From Trichomonas vaginalis G3 (taxonomy: Eukaryota; Parabasalia; Trichomonadida; Trichomonadidae): a stretch of 64,000 nt of DNA. A program made the translations under genes and the position numbers. Below the pieces are notes generated by a model. The model saw nothing but the letters and a program-made list of their open reading frames with translations. It searched no databases and was not told the DNA's origin. Numbering within the stretch: position 1 is the first letter of the stretch; each line of letters opens with the position of its first letter. The stretch lies in contig NC_067206.1 of assembly GCF_026262505.1 (NCBI RefSeq), positions 19,179,319 to 19,243,318 of the forward strand. The letters run 5' to 3'. Below are positions 30,357 to 39,327 of the stretch, piece after piece.

Positions 30357-31271
30357 ATGTTAGCAACAACAGCACCAAACTCGTTAGTCATGAATCCTAC
30401 GTCAATGTTAGTAGAGATGAAAAGCTTCATTCCTTCTTCATATACTTTCGAAACAGAAATCCAGAAGATAAAGCAAGAACTTCTCCAAGGAGATTTAGAT
30501 TGCACTGCAAAAGATGAAACAGATGAAGAATATCTTTATGAAATGCAGGATATTATTGACCATTTGCCTAAACTACCTGAAATCCAACAACAAAAGCTTA
30601 CTATTCCAGAATTCGATGAAATAGAAGTCGGACTGACTGACTCAGTAGAAATAAAGAAGTTCATACGAAAGGTTAACTATGAGTTTCTTGGATTTCATTG
30701 CAACCACAAAGTCATGGACAAAGATTGCGATATGGTATATAAGAACATCTCTGACATATACAAATCTGGGGAGTTTAAGACCTACGACAACTTTGTTTCG
30801 TTAGTTGCAAAATGTGTTTGGCAGATAAGAGATAAAGATAGAAGAGGTAAGATATGGAATGAACAGATAAAACCCGCAACTTTTGAGTTAAAGAGAGCAA
30901 TTGACGCCTTAGTCATACTAGCAGGTAAGGTTTCAGAATATAACGCAAAAATGAACCCGCAATGTTCAAAATGTAAAGCAGCAATGAGGAAATATAACTA
31001 CTCCGTCAAAGAGATAGAAAGAATGAGAAACGACTATGCAGATTTAAAGAAAGAAGCAGAGAAACCAGCAGAAGATAAAATGGACATGTTGACATTTCTA
31101 AACAAAAACTATCCAACAGCTGACGATTTCCTTCTTTCAGATGTCAAGAAGAAGTATAAAGAAACTTTCGGCATTGTTAAAACATTCGATATCCTTCGTG
31201 AAGAAATAGAAGCTACAAAACTGTTTAGAATTTCACGAATTCACAATGTTTACCATGTAAAACGCTTATAA
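30357..31271 (+). CDS. Conserved Polinton accessory protein, 304 aa
   Basis: Near-identical copy of 9677-10642 on the other strand, including the CSKCKAA motif and the HVKRL end. It starts behind the shared leader (AAAATAAAGTTAGTTTTT ... TTTTTATTGTAAGAAC). The two copies differ by scattered substitutions and a different N-terminal extension. Function unknown; it always sits in the KilA-N-rich accessory segments. Confidence 0.65.
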   Translation: MLATTAPNSLVMNPTSMLVEMKSFIPSSYTFETEIQKIKQELLQGDLDCTAKDETDEEYLYEMQDIIDHLPKLPEIQQQKLTIPEFDEIEVGLTDSVEIKKFIRKVNYEFLGFHCNHKVMDKDCDMVYKNISDIYKSGEFKTYDNFVSLVAKCVWQIRDKDRRGKIWNEQIKPATFELKRAIDALVILAGKVSEYNAKMNPQCSKCKAAMRKYNYSVKEIERMRNDYADLKKEAEKPAEDKMDMLTFLNKNYPTADDFLLSDVKKKYKETFGIVKTFDILREEIEATKLFRISRIHNVYHVKRL

Positions 31272-31279
31272 AATAACTG

Positions 31280-31615
31280 GGGTAGAAATGAGGTTAGAAA
31301 ACATGTTAGATCTAACATTCTAACATAAAATATATTTTTACTGAATTCCGTATGAAATTTCATGAGTTTTGTGTGTTTTCTACGATGTTAGAAAAGAGGT
31401 TAGAAAACATGTTAGATCTAACATTCTAACATAAACATTATTTTTTGGTCATTTACGCTCATTACGAAGAAGTCTTGACAAAACATTTACGAAGAAGTCT
31501 TGACAAAACATTTACGAAGAAGTTTTGACAAAACATTTACGAAGAAATCATGAAAATTCAAGAGGTTAGAAAACGTGTTAGAAAACATGTTAGATCTAAC
31601 ATTCTAACATAAACT
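31280..31615. repeat. Palindromic modules (TTAGATCTAA type) and 25-bp tandem repeats
   Basis: Three modules (about 31290-31330, 31385-31432, 31563-31612) with TGTTAGATCTAACA centres. Four 25-bp units with TTTACGAAGAAGTCTTGACAAAAC lie at 31453-31550, in inverse orientation to those at 30.0-30.2 kb. Confidence 0.65.
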
Positions 31616-31681
31616 TTATTTTTTGCTGAATTCAGCAACAAAATTCTGAGTAAAATAATTTTTAGGGCATATGCTTGCTTC

Positions 31682-31696
31682 CTCGGAAAAACCGAG
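31682..31696. repeat. GC-rich hairpin
   Basis: CTCGG-AAAAA-CCGAG in the gap before the next gene. The same stem, extended, lies inside the gene at 36885-36908. Confidence 0.5.
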
Positions 31697-31796
31697 AGAG
31701 AGATTCAGCAACAAAAATCATGAATTTCCTTAAGATAGAAAAAATAAAGTTAGTTTTTATAAAATATTTTTTTTATTTTGTATGTAAGAACAGAAA

Positions 31797-32408
31797 ATGA
31801 CAAACAATGAGTTTGAAACAGTTAGAAAGATAGACAATGACACCAAAGTGGTTAGAATAGGTGATTTAAACGTAAGATACTCAAAGAAATACAACAAATA
31901 TTCTTTGTCAGACATTATATCTCCATCTGGAAAGAAACCAAGCGACTGGGTTAGAAATGCTTCAACTCAGAAAATTTTGACAAGAAATCCTAAGCTCATG
32001 ATATCGGTAAGATTCTATGGAACTACAGCATATCTCATCGACAAAAGTCTTATACCAATAGTTTTGTTATGGTTAGACCCAGTTGTTGGATATAACTTCA
32101 TAACTTATGGTTCATTCGATACGGAACGTTGCAGTGAAGGCTTACTTTACATCGTTCAGAAACCGAAGGACTTCAATACAAAGAGATATAAGATAGGAAG
32201 AACATATAATATAACTCAAAGATATGACAGTACAGTCAATAGAGTCAAGGTTGTGTTTGTTAACGATATGAGAGCTGCAGAAACAGAACTGCTTGAAAAG
32301 TTTGAGAAAATGTATGGTGCTCCCACGAAAGGTAAAGAAACGTTTGAAGTAGATGAGATCGACAAAGCTATAAAATTATTTGACGAAGTTGCTGAAAAAT
32401 ACATGTAA
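31797..32408 (+). CDS. KilA-N protein with T5orf172/GIY-YIG-like C-terminal domain, 203 aa
   Basis: The N-terminal part is KilA-N-like (VRYSKKYNKYSLSDIISPSGKKPSDWVRNASTQ, with an LIDKSLIPIVLLWLDPVVGY tail). The C-terminal part (LLYIVQKPKDFNTKRYKIGRTYNITQRY ... AAETELLEKFEKMYG ... ETFEVDEIDKAI) matches the T5orf172/Bro-like GIY-YIG-type domain. This pairing is typical of regulators or nucleases in large DNA viruses. It starts behind the shared leader (TTTTGTATGTAAGAACAG). Confidence 0.75.
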   Translation: MTNNEFETVRKIDNDTKVVRIGDLNVRYSKKYNKYSLSDIISPSGKKPSDWVRNASTQKILTRNPKLMISVRFYGTTAYLIDKSLIPIVLLWLDPVVGYNFITYGSFDTERCSEGLLYIVQKPKDFNTKRYKIGRTYNITQRYDSTVNRVKVVFVNDMRAAETELLEKFEKMYGAPTKGKETFEVDEIDKAIKLFDEVAEKYM

Positions 32409-32516
32409 AGCGTTTATTTTTACGCTTGACTTCAGATGGCTCAGGTAGTTCCTAACTAGCTCATTTATCTCTATAAGGTAGATTGCCTCATCTGCTGGGT
32501 CTATGTCGGTCATTTG
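32409..32516. other. Short gap before the minisatellite
   Basis: A short minus-strand frame (MTDIDPADEAIYLIEINEL) starts at 32513 and has no recognised relative. The piece TTTATTTTTACGCTTGACTT is shared with the 3' flank of the ATPase at 37470-37492. Confidence 0.3.
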
Positions 32517-35500
32517 TACTTTTTCAAGACAAGTCTTTTACTTTTTCAAGACAAGTCTTTTACTTTTTCAAGACAAGTCTTTTACTTTTTCAAGACAAGT
32601 CTTTTACTTTTTCAAGACAAGTCTTTTACTTTTTCAAGACAAGTCTTTTACTTTTTCAAGACAAGTCTTTTACTTTTTCAAGACAAGTCTTTTACTTTTT
32701 CAAGACAAGTCTTTTACTTTTTCAAGACAAGTCTTTTTTACTTTTTCAAGACAAGTCTTTTACTTTTTCAAGACAAGTCTTTTACTTTTTCAAGACAAGT
32801 CTTTTACTTTTTCAAGACAAGTCTTTTACTTTTTCAAGACAAGTCTTTTACTTTTTCAAGACAAGTCTTTTACTTTTTCAAGACAAGTCTTTTACTTTTT
32901 CAAGACAAGTCTTTTACTTTTTCAAGACAAGTCTTTTACTTTTTCAAGACAAGTCTTTTACTTTTTCAAGACAAGTCTTTTACTTTTTCAAGACAAGTCT
33001 TTTACTTTTTCAAGACAAGTCTTTTACTTTTTCAAGACAAGTCTTTTACTTTTTCAAGACAAGTCTTTTACTTTTTCAAGACAAGTCTTTTACTTTTTCA
33101 AGACAAGTCTTTTACTTTTTCAAGACAAGTCTTTTACTTTTTCAAGACAAGTCTTTTACTTTTTCAAGACAAGTCTTTTACTTTTTCAAGACAAGTCTTT
33201 TACTTTTTCAAGACAAGTCTTTTACTTTTTCAAGACAAGTCTTTTACTTTTTCAAGACAAGTCTTTTACTTTTTCAAGACAAGTCTTTTACTTTTTCAAG
33301 ACAAGTCTTTTACTTTTTCAAGACAAGTCTTTTACTTTTTCAAGACAAGTCTTTTACTTTTTCAAGACAAGTCTTTTACTTTTTCAAGACAAGTCTTTTA
33401 CTTTTTCAAGACAAGTCTTTTACTTTTTCAAGACAAGTCTTTTACTTTTTCAAGACAAGTCTTTTACTTTTTCAAGACAAGTCTTTTACTTTTTCAAGAC
33501 AAGTCTTTTACTTTTTCAAGACAAGTCTTTTACTTTTTCAAGACAAGTCTTTTACTTTTTCAAGACAAGTCTTTTACTTTTTCAAGACAAGTCTTTTACT
33601 TTTTCAAGACAAGTCTTTTACTTTTTCAAGACAAGTCTTTTACTTTTTCAAGACAAGTCTTTTACTTTTTCAAGACAAGTCTTTTACTTTTTCAAGACAA
33701 GTCTTTTACTTTTTCAAGACAAGTCTTTTACTTTTTCAAGACAAGTCTTTTACTTTTTCAAGACAAGTCTTTTACTTTTTCAAGACAAGTCTTTTACTTT
33801 TTCAAGACAAGTCTTTTACTTTTTCAAGACAAGTCTTTTACTTTTTCAAGACAAGTCTTTTACTTTTTCAAGACAAGTCTTTTACTTTTTCAAGACAAGT
33901 CTTTTACTTTTTCAAGACAAGTCTTTTACTTTTTCAAGACAAGTCTTTTACTTTTTCAAGACAAGTCTTTTACTTTTTCAAGACAAGTCTTTTACTTTTT
34001 CAAGACAAGTCTTTTACTTTTTCAAGACAAGTCTTTTACTTTTTCAAGACAAGTCTTTTACTTTTTCAAGACAAGTCTTTTACTTTTTCAAGACAAGTCT
34101 TTTACTTTTTCAAGACAAGTCTTTTACTTTTTCAAGACAAGTCTTTTACTTTTTCAAGACAAGTCTTTTACTTTTTCAAGACAAGTCTTTTACTTTTTCA
34201 AGACAAGTCTTTTACTTTTTCAAGACAAGTCTTTTACTTTTTCAAGACAAGTCTTTTACTTTTTCAAGACAAGTCTTTTACTTTTTCAAGACAAGTCTTT
34301 TACTTTTTCAAGACAAGTCTTTTACTTTTTCAAGACAAGTCTTTTACTTTTTCAAGACAAGTCTTTTACTTTTTCAAGACAAGTCTTTTACTTTTTCAAG
34401 ACAAGTCTTTTACTTTTTCAAGACAAGTCTTTTACTTTTTCAAGACAAGTCTTTTACTTTTTCAAGACAAGTCTTTTACTTTTTCAAGACAAGTCTTTTA
34501 CTTTTTCAAGACAAGTCTTTTACTTTTTCAAGACAAGTCTTTTACTTTTTCAAGACAAGTCTTTTACTTTTTCAAGACAAGTCTTTTACTTTTTCAAGAC
34601 AAGTCTTTTACTTTTTCAAGACAAGTCTTTTACTTTTTCAAGACAGTCTTTTACTTTTTCAAGACAAAGTCTTTTACTTTTTCAAGACAAGTCTTTTTTT
34701 CAAGACAAGTCTTTTACTTTTTCAAGACAAGTCTTTTAGACAAGTCTTTTTTTTTCAAGACAAGTCTTTTACTTTTTCAAGACAAGTCTTTTACTTTTTC
34801 AAGACAAGTCTTTTACTTTTTCAAGACAAGTCTTTTACTTTTTCAAGACAAGTCTTTACTTTTTCAGACAAGTCTTTTACTTTTTCAGACAAGTCTTTTA
34901 CTTTTTCAAGACAAGTCTTTTACTTTTTCAAGACAAGTCTTTTACTTTTTCAAGACAAGTCTTTTACTTTTTCAAGACAAGTCTTTTACTTTTTCAAGAC
35001 AAGTCTTTTACTTTTTCAAGACAAGTCTTTTACTTTTTCAAGACAAGTCTTTTACTTTTTCAAGACAAGTCTTTTACTTTTTCAAGACAAGTCTTTTACT
35101 TTTTCAAGACAAGTCTTTTACTTTTTCAAGACAAGTCTTTTACTTTTTCAAGACAAGTCTTTTACTTTTTCAAGACAAGTCTTTTACTTTTTCAAGACAA
35201 GTCTTTTACTTTTTCAAGACAAGTCTTTTACTTTTTCAAGACAAGTCTTTTACTTTTTCAAGACAAGTCTTTTACTTTTTCAAGACAAGTCTTTTACTTT
35301 TTCAAGACAAGTCTTTTACTTTTTCAAGACAAGTCTTTTACTTTTTCAAGACAAGTCTTTTACTTTTTCAAGACAAGTCTTTTACTTTTTCAAGACAAGT
35401 CTTTTACTTTTTCAAGACAAGTCTTTTACTTTTTCAAGACAAGTCTTTTACTTTTTCAAGACAAGTCTTTTACTTTTTCAAGACAAGTCTTTTACTTTTT

Positions 35501-36278
35501 CAAGACAAGTCTTTTACTTTTTCAAGACAAGTCTTTTACTTTTTCAAGACAAGTCTTTTACTTTTTCAAGACAAGTCTTTTACTTTTTCAAGACAAGTCT
35601 TTTACTTTTTCAAGACAAGTCTTTTACTTTTTCAAGACAAGTCTTTTACTTTTTCAAGACAAGTCTTTTACTTTTTCAAGACAAGTCTTTTACTTTTTCA
35701 AGACAAGTCTTTTACTTTTTCAAGACAAGTCTTTTACTTTTTCAAGACAAGTCTTTTACTTTTTCAAGACAAGTCTTTTACTTTTTCAAGACAAGTCTTT
35801 TACTTTTTCAAGACAAGTCTTTTACTTTTTCAAGACAAGTCTTTTACTTTTTCAAGACAAGTCTTTTACTTTTTCAAGACAAGTCTTTTACTTTTTCAAG
35901 ACAAGTCTTTTACTTTTTCAAGACAAGTCTTTTACTTTTTCAAGACAAGTCTTTTACTTTTTCAAGACAAGTCTTTTACTTTTTCAAGACAAGTCTTTTA
36001 CTTTTTCAAGACAAGTCTTTTACTTTTTCAAGACAAGTCTTTTACTTTTTCAAGACAAGTCTTTTACTTTTTCAAGACAAGTCTTTTACTTTTTCAAGAC
36101 AAGTCTTTTACTTTTTCAAGACAAGTCTTTTACTTTTTCAAGACAAGTCTTTTACTTTTTCAAGACAAGTCTTTTACTTTTTCAAGACAAGTCTTTTACT
36201 TTTTCAAGACAAGTCTTTTACTTTTTCAAGACAAGTCTTTTACTTTTTCAAGACAAGTCTTTTACTTTTTCAAGACAA
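32517..36278. repeat. 22-bp minisatellite, about 171 copies
   Basis: Unit TACTTTTTCAAGACAAGTCT+TT, containing the palindrome AAGACAAGTCTT, repeated almost without change for 3.76 kb. A short cluster of irregular units lies at about 34640-34900. Because the unit has no stop in any plus-strand frame and 22 is not divisible by 3, all three plus frames stay open through the array. These are not genes. Confidence 0.95.
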
Positions 36279-36312
36279 TGTCCGACGTCAGTCAGTAAAT
36301 TTTATCGTCCAA

Positions 36313-36432
36313 CCTTACAAATGTAAACTTATATAGTTCTATTTTCTTCACTAGGGTCTAACACCAAAGTAGCCTTACAAATGTAAACTTATATCGTTCT
36401 ATTTTCTTCACTAGGGTCTAACACCAAAGTAA
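36313..36432. repeat. 60-bp direct duplication
   Basis: Two tandem copies beginning CCTTACAAATGTAAACTTAT and ending near TAACACCAAAGTA, differing at about two positions. Confidence 0.75.
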
Positions 36433-36473
36433 CCTATGTACATGAAATTTCACTGCATAAAAGGAAAAAACCT

Positions 36474-36539
36474 GCGCGAATCGGGATTTGAACCGAGGTC
36501 TTCGACGCCTGTAGCCCATACCACTGAGCTATGAGCCGC
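36474..36539 (-). tRNA. tRNA-like sequence, incomplete
   Basis: On the minus strand, A-box TAGCTCAGTGG and B-box GGTTCAAATCC are both good matches. The D arm pairs (AGCTC/GGGCT), but the acceptor stem pairs only in its outer three positions and the total is 66 nt, about six short. A TTCGCGC 3' side would fit a GCGCGAA 5' side, which is not present. Probably a decayed or recombined tRNA gene. It lies upstream of the KilA-N/DUF3627 gene, like 11187-11259. Confidence 0.5.
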
Positions 36540-36658
36540 TTGCATATTTTTAAGTAAAATATAGTATATTTGTCATATAGTGAAGGATGACCAAACTTAA
36601 AAAAAATAACGCTAATTTTTTATAAAATATTTTTTTTATTTTGTATGTAAAGACAGAT

Positions 36659-37465
36659 ATGTCAACAACAGAGAACACAACAACAGTTATAGTCCATGAA
36701 GCTATAAATGAAGAATACGAGTACATACAGTATAACAAACAACTTCGCCTCATTCGTTCGGTCAAAGATGACATGTACCAAATGCAAAGTATTTTGAATG
36801 CTCTTCGTTCTACAAAGCAAGCATATCATTGGTTTGAAAACCAACAGACAAAAGAACTTTTAGAAGAATTTCCTCATATGTTTGCTACCCTCGGAAAACC
36901 GAGGGTAGAGATTCCGTACGAAAATCGCAAGAATTTGGCTCCTGGTTTGAGAGGTTGGTATGTACATAGACTTCTTGTAAATGCTGTTGCAATGTGGGCT
37001 TCACCTCGTTATGCTTGTTATATTTTCATGATGTTAGATGAAATTCATAGACAAGAACGTGAAGAGATGGAAAACAAGCTTGAAGCAAAAGACAAAAACA
37101 TACAGAAAAGAATACCACGTTCGGTACCAAAAGGAAAGGAAAAGAACTATAAGTATATGATTTATACTGAAGAGATGGAAAATGAAGAAGACAGAGATAT
37201 GGTTATGTTGCATTTAGTCAGAAGAAACAACAAAAGCTTTTACGACCTTGCTAAGATTTACAAATCTGACAGAAATTGGTTCTATCGCGAAAACTTACCG
37301 ATTTCAATGACACCGAATGAAGATGTGAAACAAATAGTTCAAGATACGTTACCTCAAACACACTATGATATTAAAGGTTGTACAATTCTTACATTCAAAG
37401 AAGATTTGCCATTGTTAAAGGAAAAAATAACAGAGTATTTTGACAACTTCAAACAAGCAGAGTAG
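36659..37465 (+). CDS. KilA-N protein with DUF3627-like C-terminal domain, 268 aa
   Basis: Close paralogue of 11782-12642: the start (ENTTTVIVHEAINEEYEYIQYNKQLRLIRSVKDDMYQMQSIL) and the DUF3627-like C-terminal half are nearly identical, while the stretch between (RSTKQAYHWFENQQTKELLEEFPHM) has changed. The ATG is chosen directly after the shared leader. A long hairpin (stem CTACCCTCGG, loop AAAA, 36885-36908) is read in the frame as TLGKPRVE. Likely a DNA-binding regulator. Confidence 0.75.
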   Translation: MSTTENTTTVIVHEAINEEYEYIQYNKQLRLIRSVKDDMYQMQSILNALRSTKQAYHWFENQQTKELLEEFPHMFATLGKPRVEIPYENRKNLAPGLRGWYVHRLLVNAVAMWASPRYACYIFMMLDEIHRQEREEMENKLEAKDKNIQKRIPRSVPKGKEKNYKYMIYTEEMENEEDRDMVMLHLVRRNNKSFYDLAKIYKSDRNWFYRENLPISMTPNEDVKQIVQDTLPQTHYDIKGCTILTFKEDLPLLKEKITEYFDNFKQAE

Positions 37466-37481
37466 ATGCAGTCTTTATTTT

Positions 37482-38357
37482 TTACGCTTGACTTTTTACA
37501 ATTTGAACTTTGTTTGCGTAGATATGAATTCTGAAAGAAGTATGAGGGTCTTGTATGACTTTGTACTTCTCCCATAGTTCATGTCTGTCAAACTTACCTG
37601 CCATGGACTCTTTCATAAGTTCCATGAAATCGTCTTCGGACAATCCGGGGAAAAGTACAATGTCAGTAAGTATTCTCTTTACATCCTTACTTAAACTCTT
37701 GGCTGTCTGTACACAAATGACAACAGAGATGTTAAAGTGTCTGAGCTTCTTAAGAATTCGACACATATCTTGTTCTCTATTCTTTAACAAAGGATGAGAA
37801 GCAAAGTCATCTAAGATAAGAAGACATCTATGAGGGTAAGTCTTCCAATCGTAAGATTGCAATTTCTTCGAAATGTATTCTATCTCTTTCTGTTTGTTTC
37901 TGAAGTGTTTCTTCTCTAATATTCTTTGCATTTCCTCATTTGGGTCTTTAAACTTAGAATTTATATACTCATTTATAGCATTATACTTCAAAACCCTTCT
38001 TTGGTACTTCTTTATCCAATCTAACAACTCAGTATCCTTTATACATACTAACTTAGACTTCTTTATAATATCTTTGAACGAATTGACGGTTTGGTCAAAT
38101 TGACCAGAAGTACTACAAATAACAACTAACTCATAGAATGGGTTCTTCTCATCTAGTTCTTGTTGTTGTGCAGCCATTTTAAGATAAGTGAAAGTCTTAC
38201 CCGACCCAGGTGGTGCGATTAGACCTGTTATACCATTCTGAGCAAATAAGAACTTGTCATGTATGGGTTTTATCTGAGCATTTTCTAACTTCCTCTTGTT
38301 CTTGTTTAAAACATTCTCAAATTTCTTGTCAATGTCAGCAAACTTTTTTTCTAACAT
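37482..38357 (-). CDS. Polinton packaging ATPase, 291 aa
   Basis: Walker A is IAPPGSGKTFT (residues about 48-57) and Walker B is CLLILDDFASH; a VVICVQTAKSL strand and LPGLSEDDFMELM segment follow, as in A32/FtsK-like packaging ATPases. The start is placed at the ATG at 38357, since the frame upstream runs antisense to the divergent gene at 38394. It is open throughout. It pumps the genome into the capsid. A diverged copy is at 1252-2135. Confidence 0.85.
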   Translation of the reverse strand: MLEKKFADIDKKFENVLNKNKRKLENAQIKPIHDKFLFAQNGITGLIAPPGSGKTFTYLKMAAQQQELDEKNPFYELVVICSTSGQFDQTVNSFKDIIKKSKLVCIKDTELLDWIKKYQRRVLKYNAINEYINSKFKDPNEEMQRILEKKHFRNKQKEIEYISKKLQSYDWKTYPHRCLLILDDFASHPLLKNREQDMCRILKKLRHFNISVVICVQTAKSLSKDVKRILTDIVLFPGLSEDDFMELMKESMAGKFDRHELWEKYKVIQDPHTSFRIHIYANKVQIVKSQA

Positions 38358-38393
38358 ATTTTTAGAAAAATTAAAATTTTTATCTTTTTGAAA

Positions 38394-38801
38394 ATGTCTA
38401 GCGATTTCGCTATCTATATTCGAGACAAACTTTTCGACAGCAAAACATCTGTCGACCATAAAATCTTACATAGTGTAAACAAGAAAGGTGAATTTGTTCT
38501 AAAGTTCTGTTTCTGGGAATATGACAAGAACCATAAAACATTACAAAGAGCAGTCTTAAAATTTGTCAATGACAGACTTGTTGACAGAGATGACGCCGAT
38601 TGGAAAGATGAAGTCCAACAAAAGTTCTTAGAATGCAAAGAAGGCACATGCGCTGTTCTTGAAGATGAAATAGAAAACAGAATAGAAGAGCTATTAAAGG
38701 ACAAAGACCTTTTACATAAATATGGTTCTGAGAAATTTGACATAACTCCACCAGAAAAGAAGAAGAGAGAGAAAAGAAAGAAAAGAAAGAAAAGAAAGTA
38801 G
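38394..38801 (+). CDS. Conserved accessory protein with Lys-rich tail, 135 aa
   Basis: The ATG is preceded by TTTTTATCTTTTTGAAA. The central region matches 11301-11675 (WEYDKNHKTLQRAVLKFVNDRLV). The protein ends with a Lys/Arg-only tail (KKKREKRKKRKKRK), which suggests DNA or RNA contact. It is divergent from the ATPase with 36 bp between the ATGs. Function unknown. Confidence 0.5.
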   Translation: MSSDFAIYIRDKLFDSKTSVDHKILHSVNKKGEFVLKFCFWEYDKNHKTLQRAVLKFVNDRLVDRDDADWKDEVQQKFLECKEGTCAVLEDEIENRIEELLKDKDLLHKYGSEKFDITPPEKKKREKRKKRKKRK

Positions 38802-38871
38802 AAAGAGAAGAAAGAACCTGAACCAGTTCCAGAGAAGGTGAGATATGACATGTAAAAATAAAATTTTATTT

Positions 38872-39291
38872 TTAGAACATTTCTGGGTCGATGTCAATGT
38901 TCTCTTCCTCTTTAGGGGCAAACACTGGCTTAGACTCTAAAATCTTTTTACCCAATTTACCTTGAACTTCAACTATCTTAGACTCATAATATTCATAGTC
39001 GTCTGCTTTCTTTGGTTCATAAGGTATAACAAGTTTGTATGCTTTGCCTTCTTCGAGTTTTGAGAACTTTCTGTCAAAATTTTCTTTGACTGTCAACATA
39101 CCGTCAATGTATAAGTCTTCAAAAGTTGCACCACTTTTTCTAACAACAGCAAACTTAACTGGTGCAATGTTCCAAATTTTGTCAAATGTAGACTTTTCAA
39201 AATTGTAGAAGTAAACATTCAAATATGCGAATGGAGCTAACTTATCTTTGACTTCTGTCATGTACTTATTTACTGAGATGAATTTCGTCAT
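38872..39291 (-). CDS. Hypothetical protein with acidic tail, 139 aa (SSB-like candidate)
   Basis: A beta-rich body (LNVYFYNFEKSTFDKIWNIAPVKFAVVRKSG) and an acidic C terminus ending in EEENIDIDPEMF. It lies directly downstream of the helicase on the same strand. The acidic tail and position next to replication genes resemble single-stranded DNA-binding proteins; compare 12778-13251. The call is an inference. Confidence 0.45.
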   Translation of the reverse strand: MTKFISVNKYMTEVKDKLAPFAYLNVYFYNFEKSTFDKIWNIAPVKFAVVRKSGATFEDLYIDGMLTVKENFDRKFSKLEEGKAYKLVIPYEPKKADDYEYYESKIVEVQGKLGKKILESKPVFAPKEEENIDIDPEMF

Positions 39292-39327
39292 CTTTTTTAT
39301 CGGATAAAAAAATATTTTTTTTAAAAT

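Noticed and set aside
32483-36336. Three overlapping plus-strand frames of 741-1277 codons
   Set aside because: They are products of a 22-bp unit without stop codons read in all three frames; the peptide is only LLLFQDKSFTFSRQVFYFFKTS-type repeats.
36313-36432. TCTAACACCAAAG in the 60-bp duplication as an intron 3' end
   Set aside because: It differs from the trichomonad ACTAACACACAG motif and no GTAYGT or coding flank is present.
8898-36650. GTATGT in the shared leaders as a 5' splice site
   Set aside because: It matches the trichomonad GTAYGT start, but no ACTAACACACAG-type 3' motif follows, and the reading frame begins directly after the leader.
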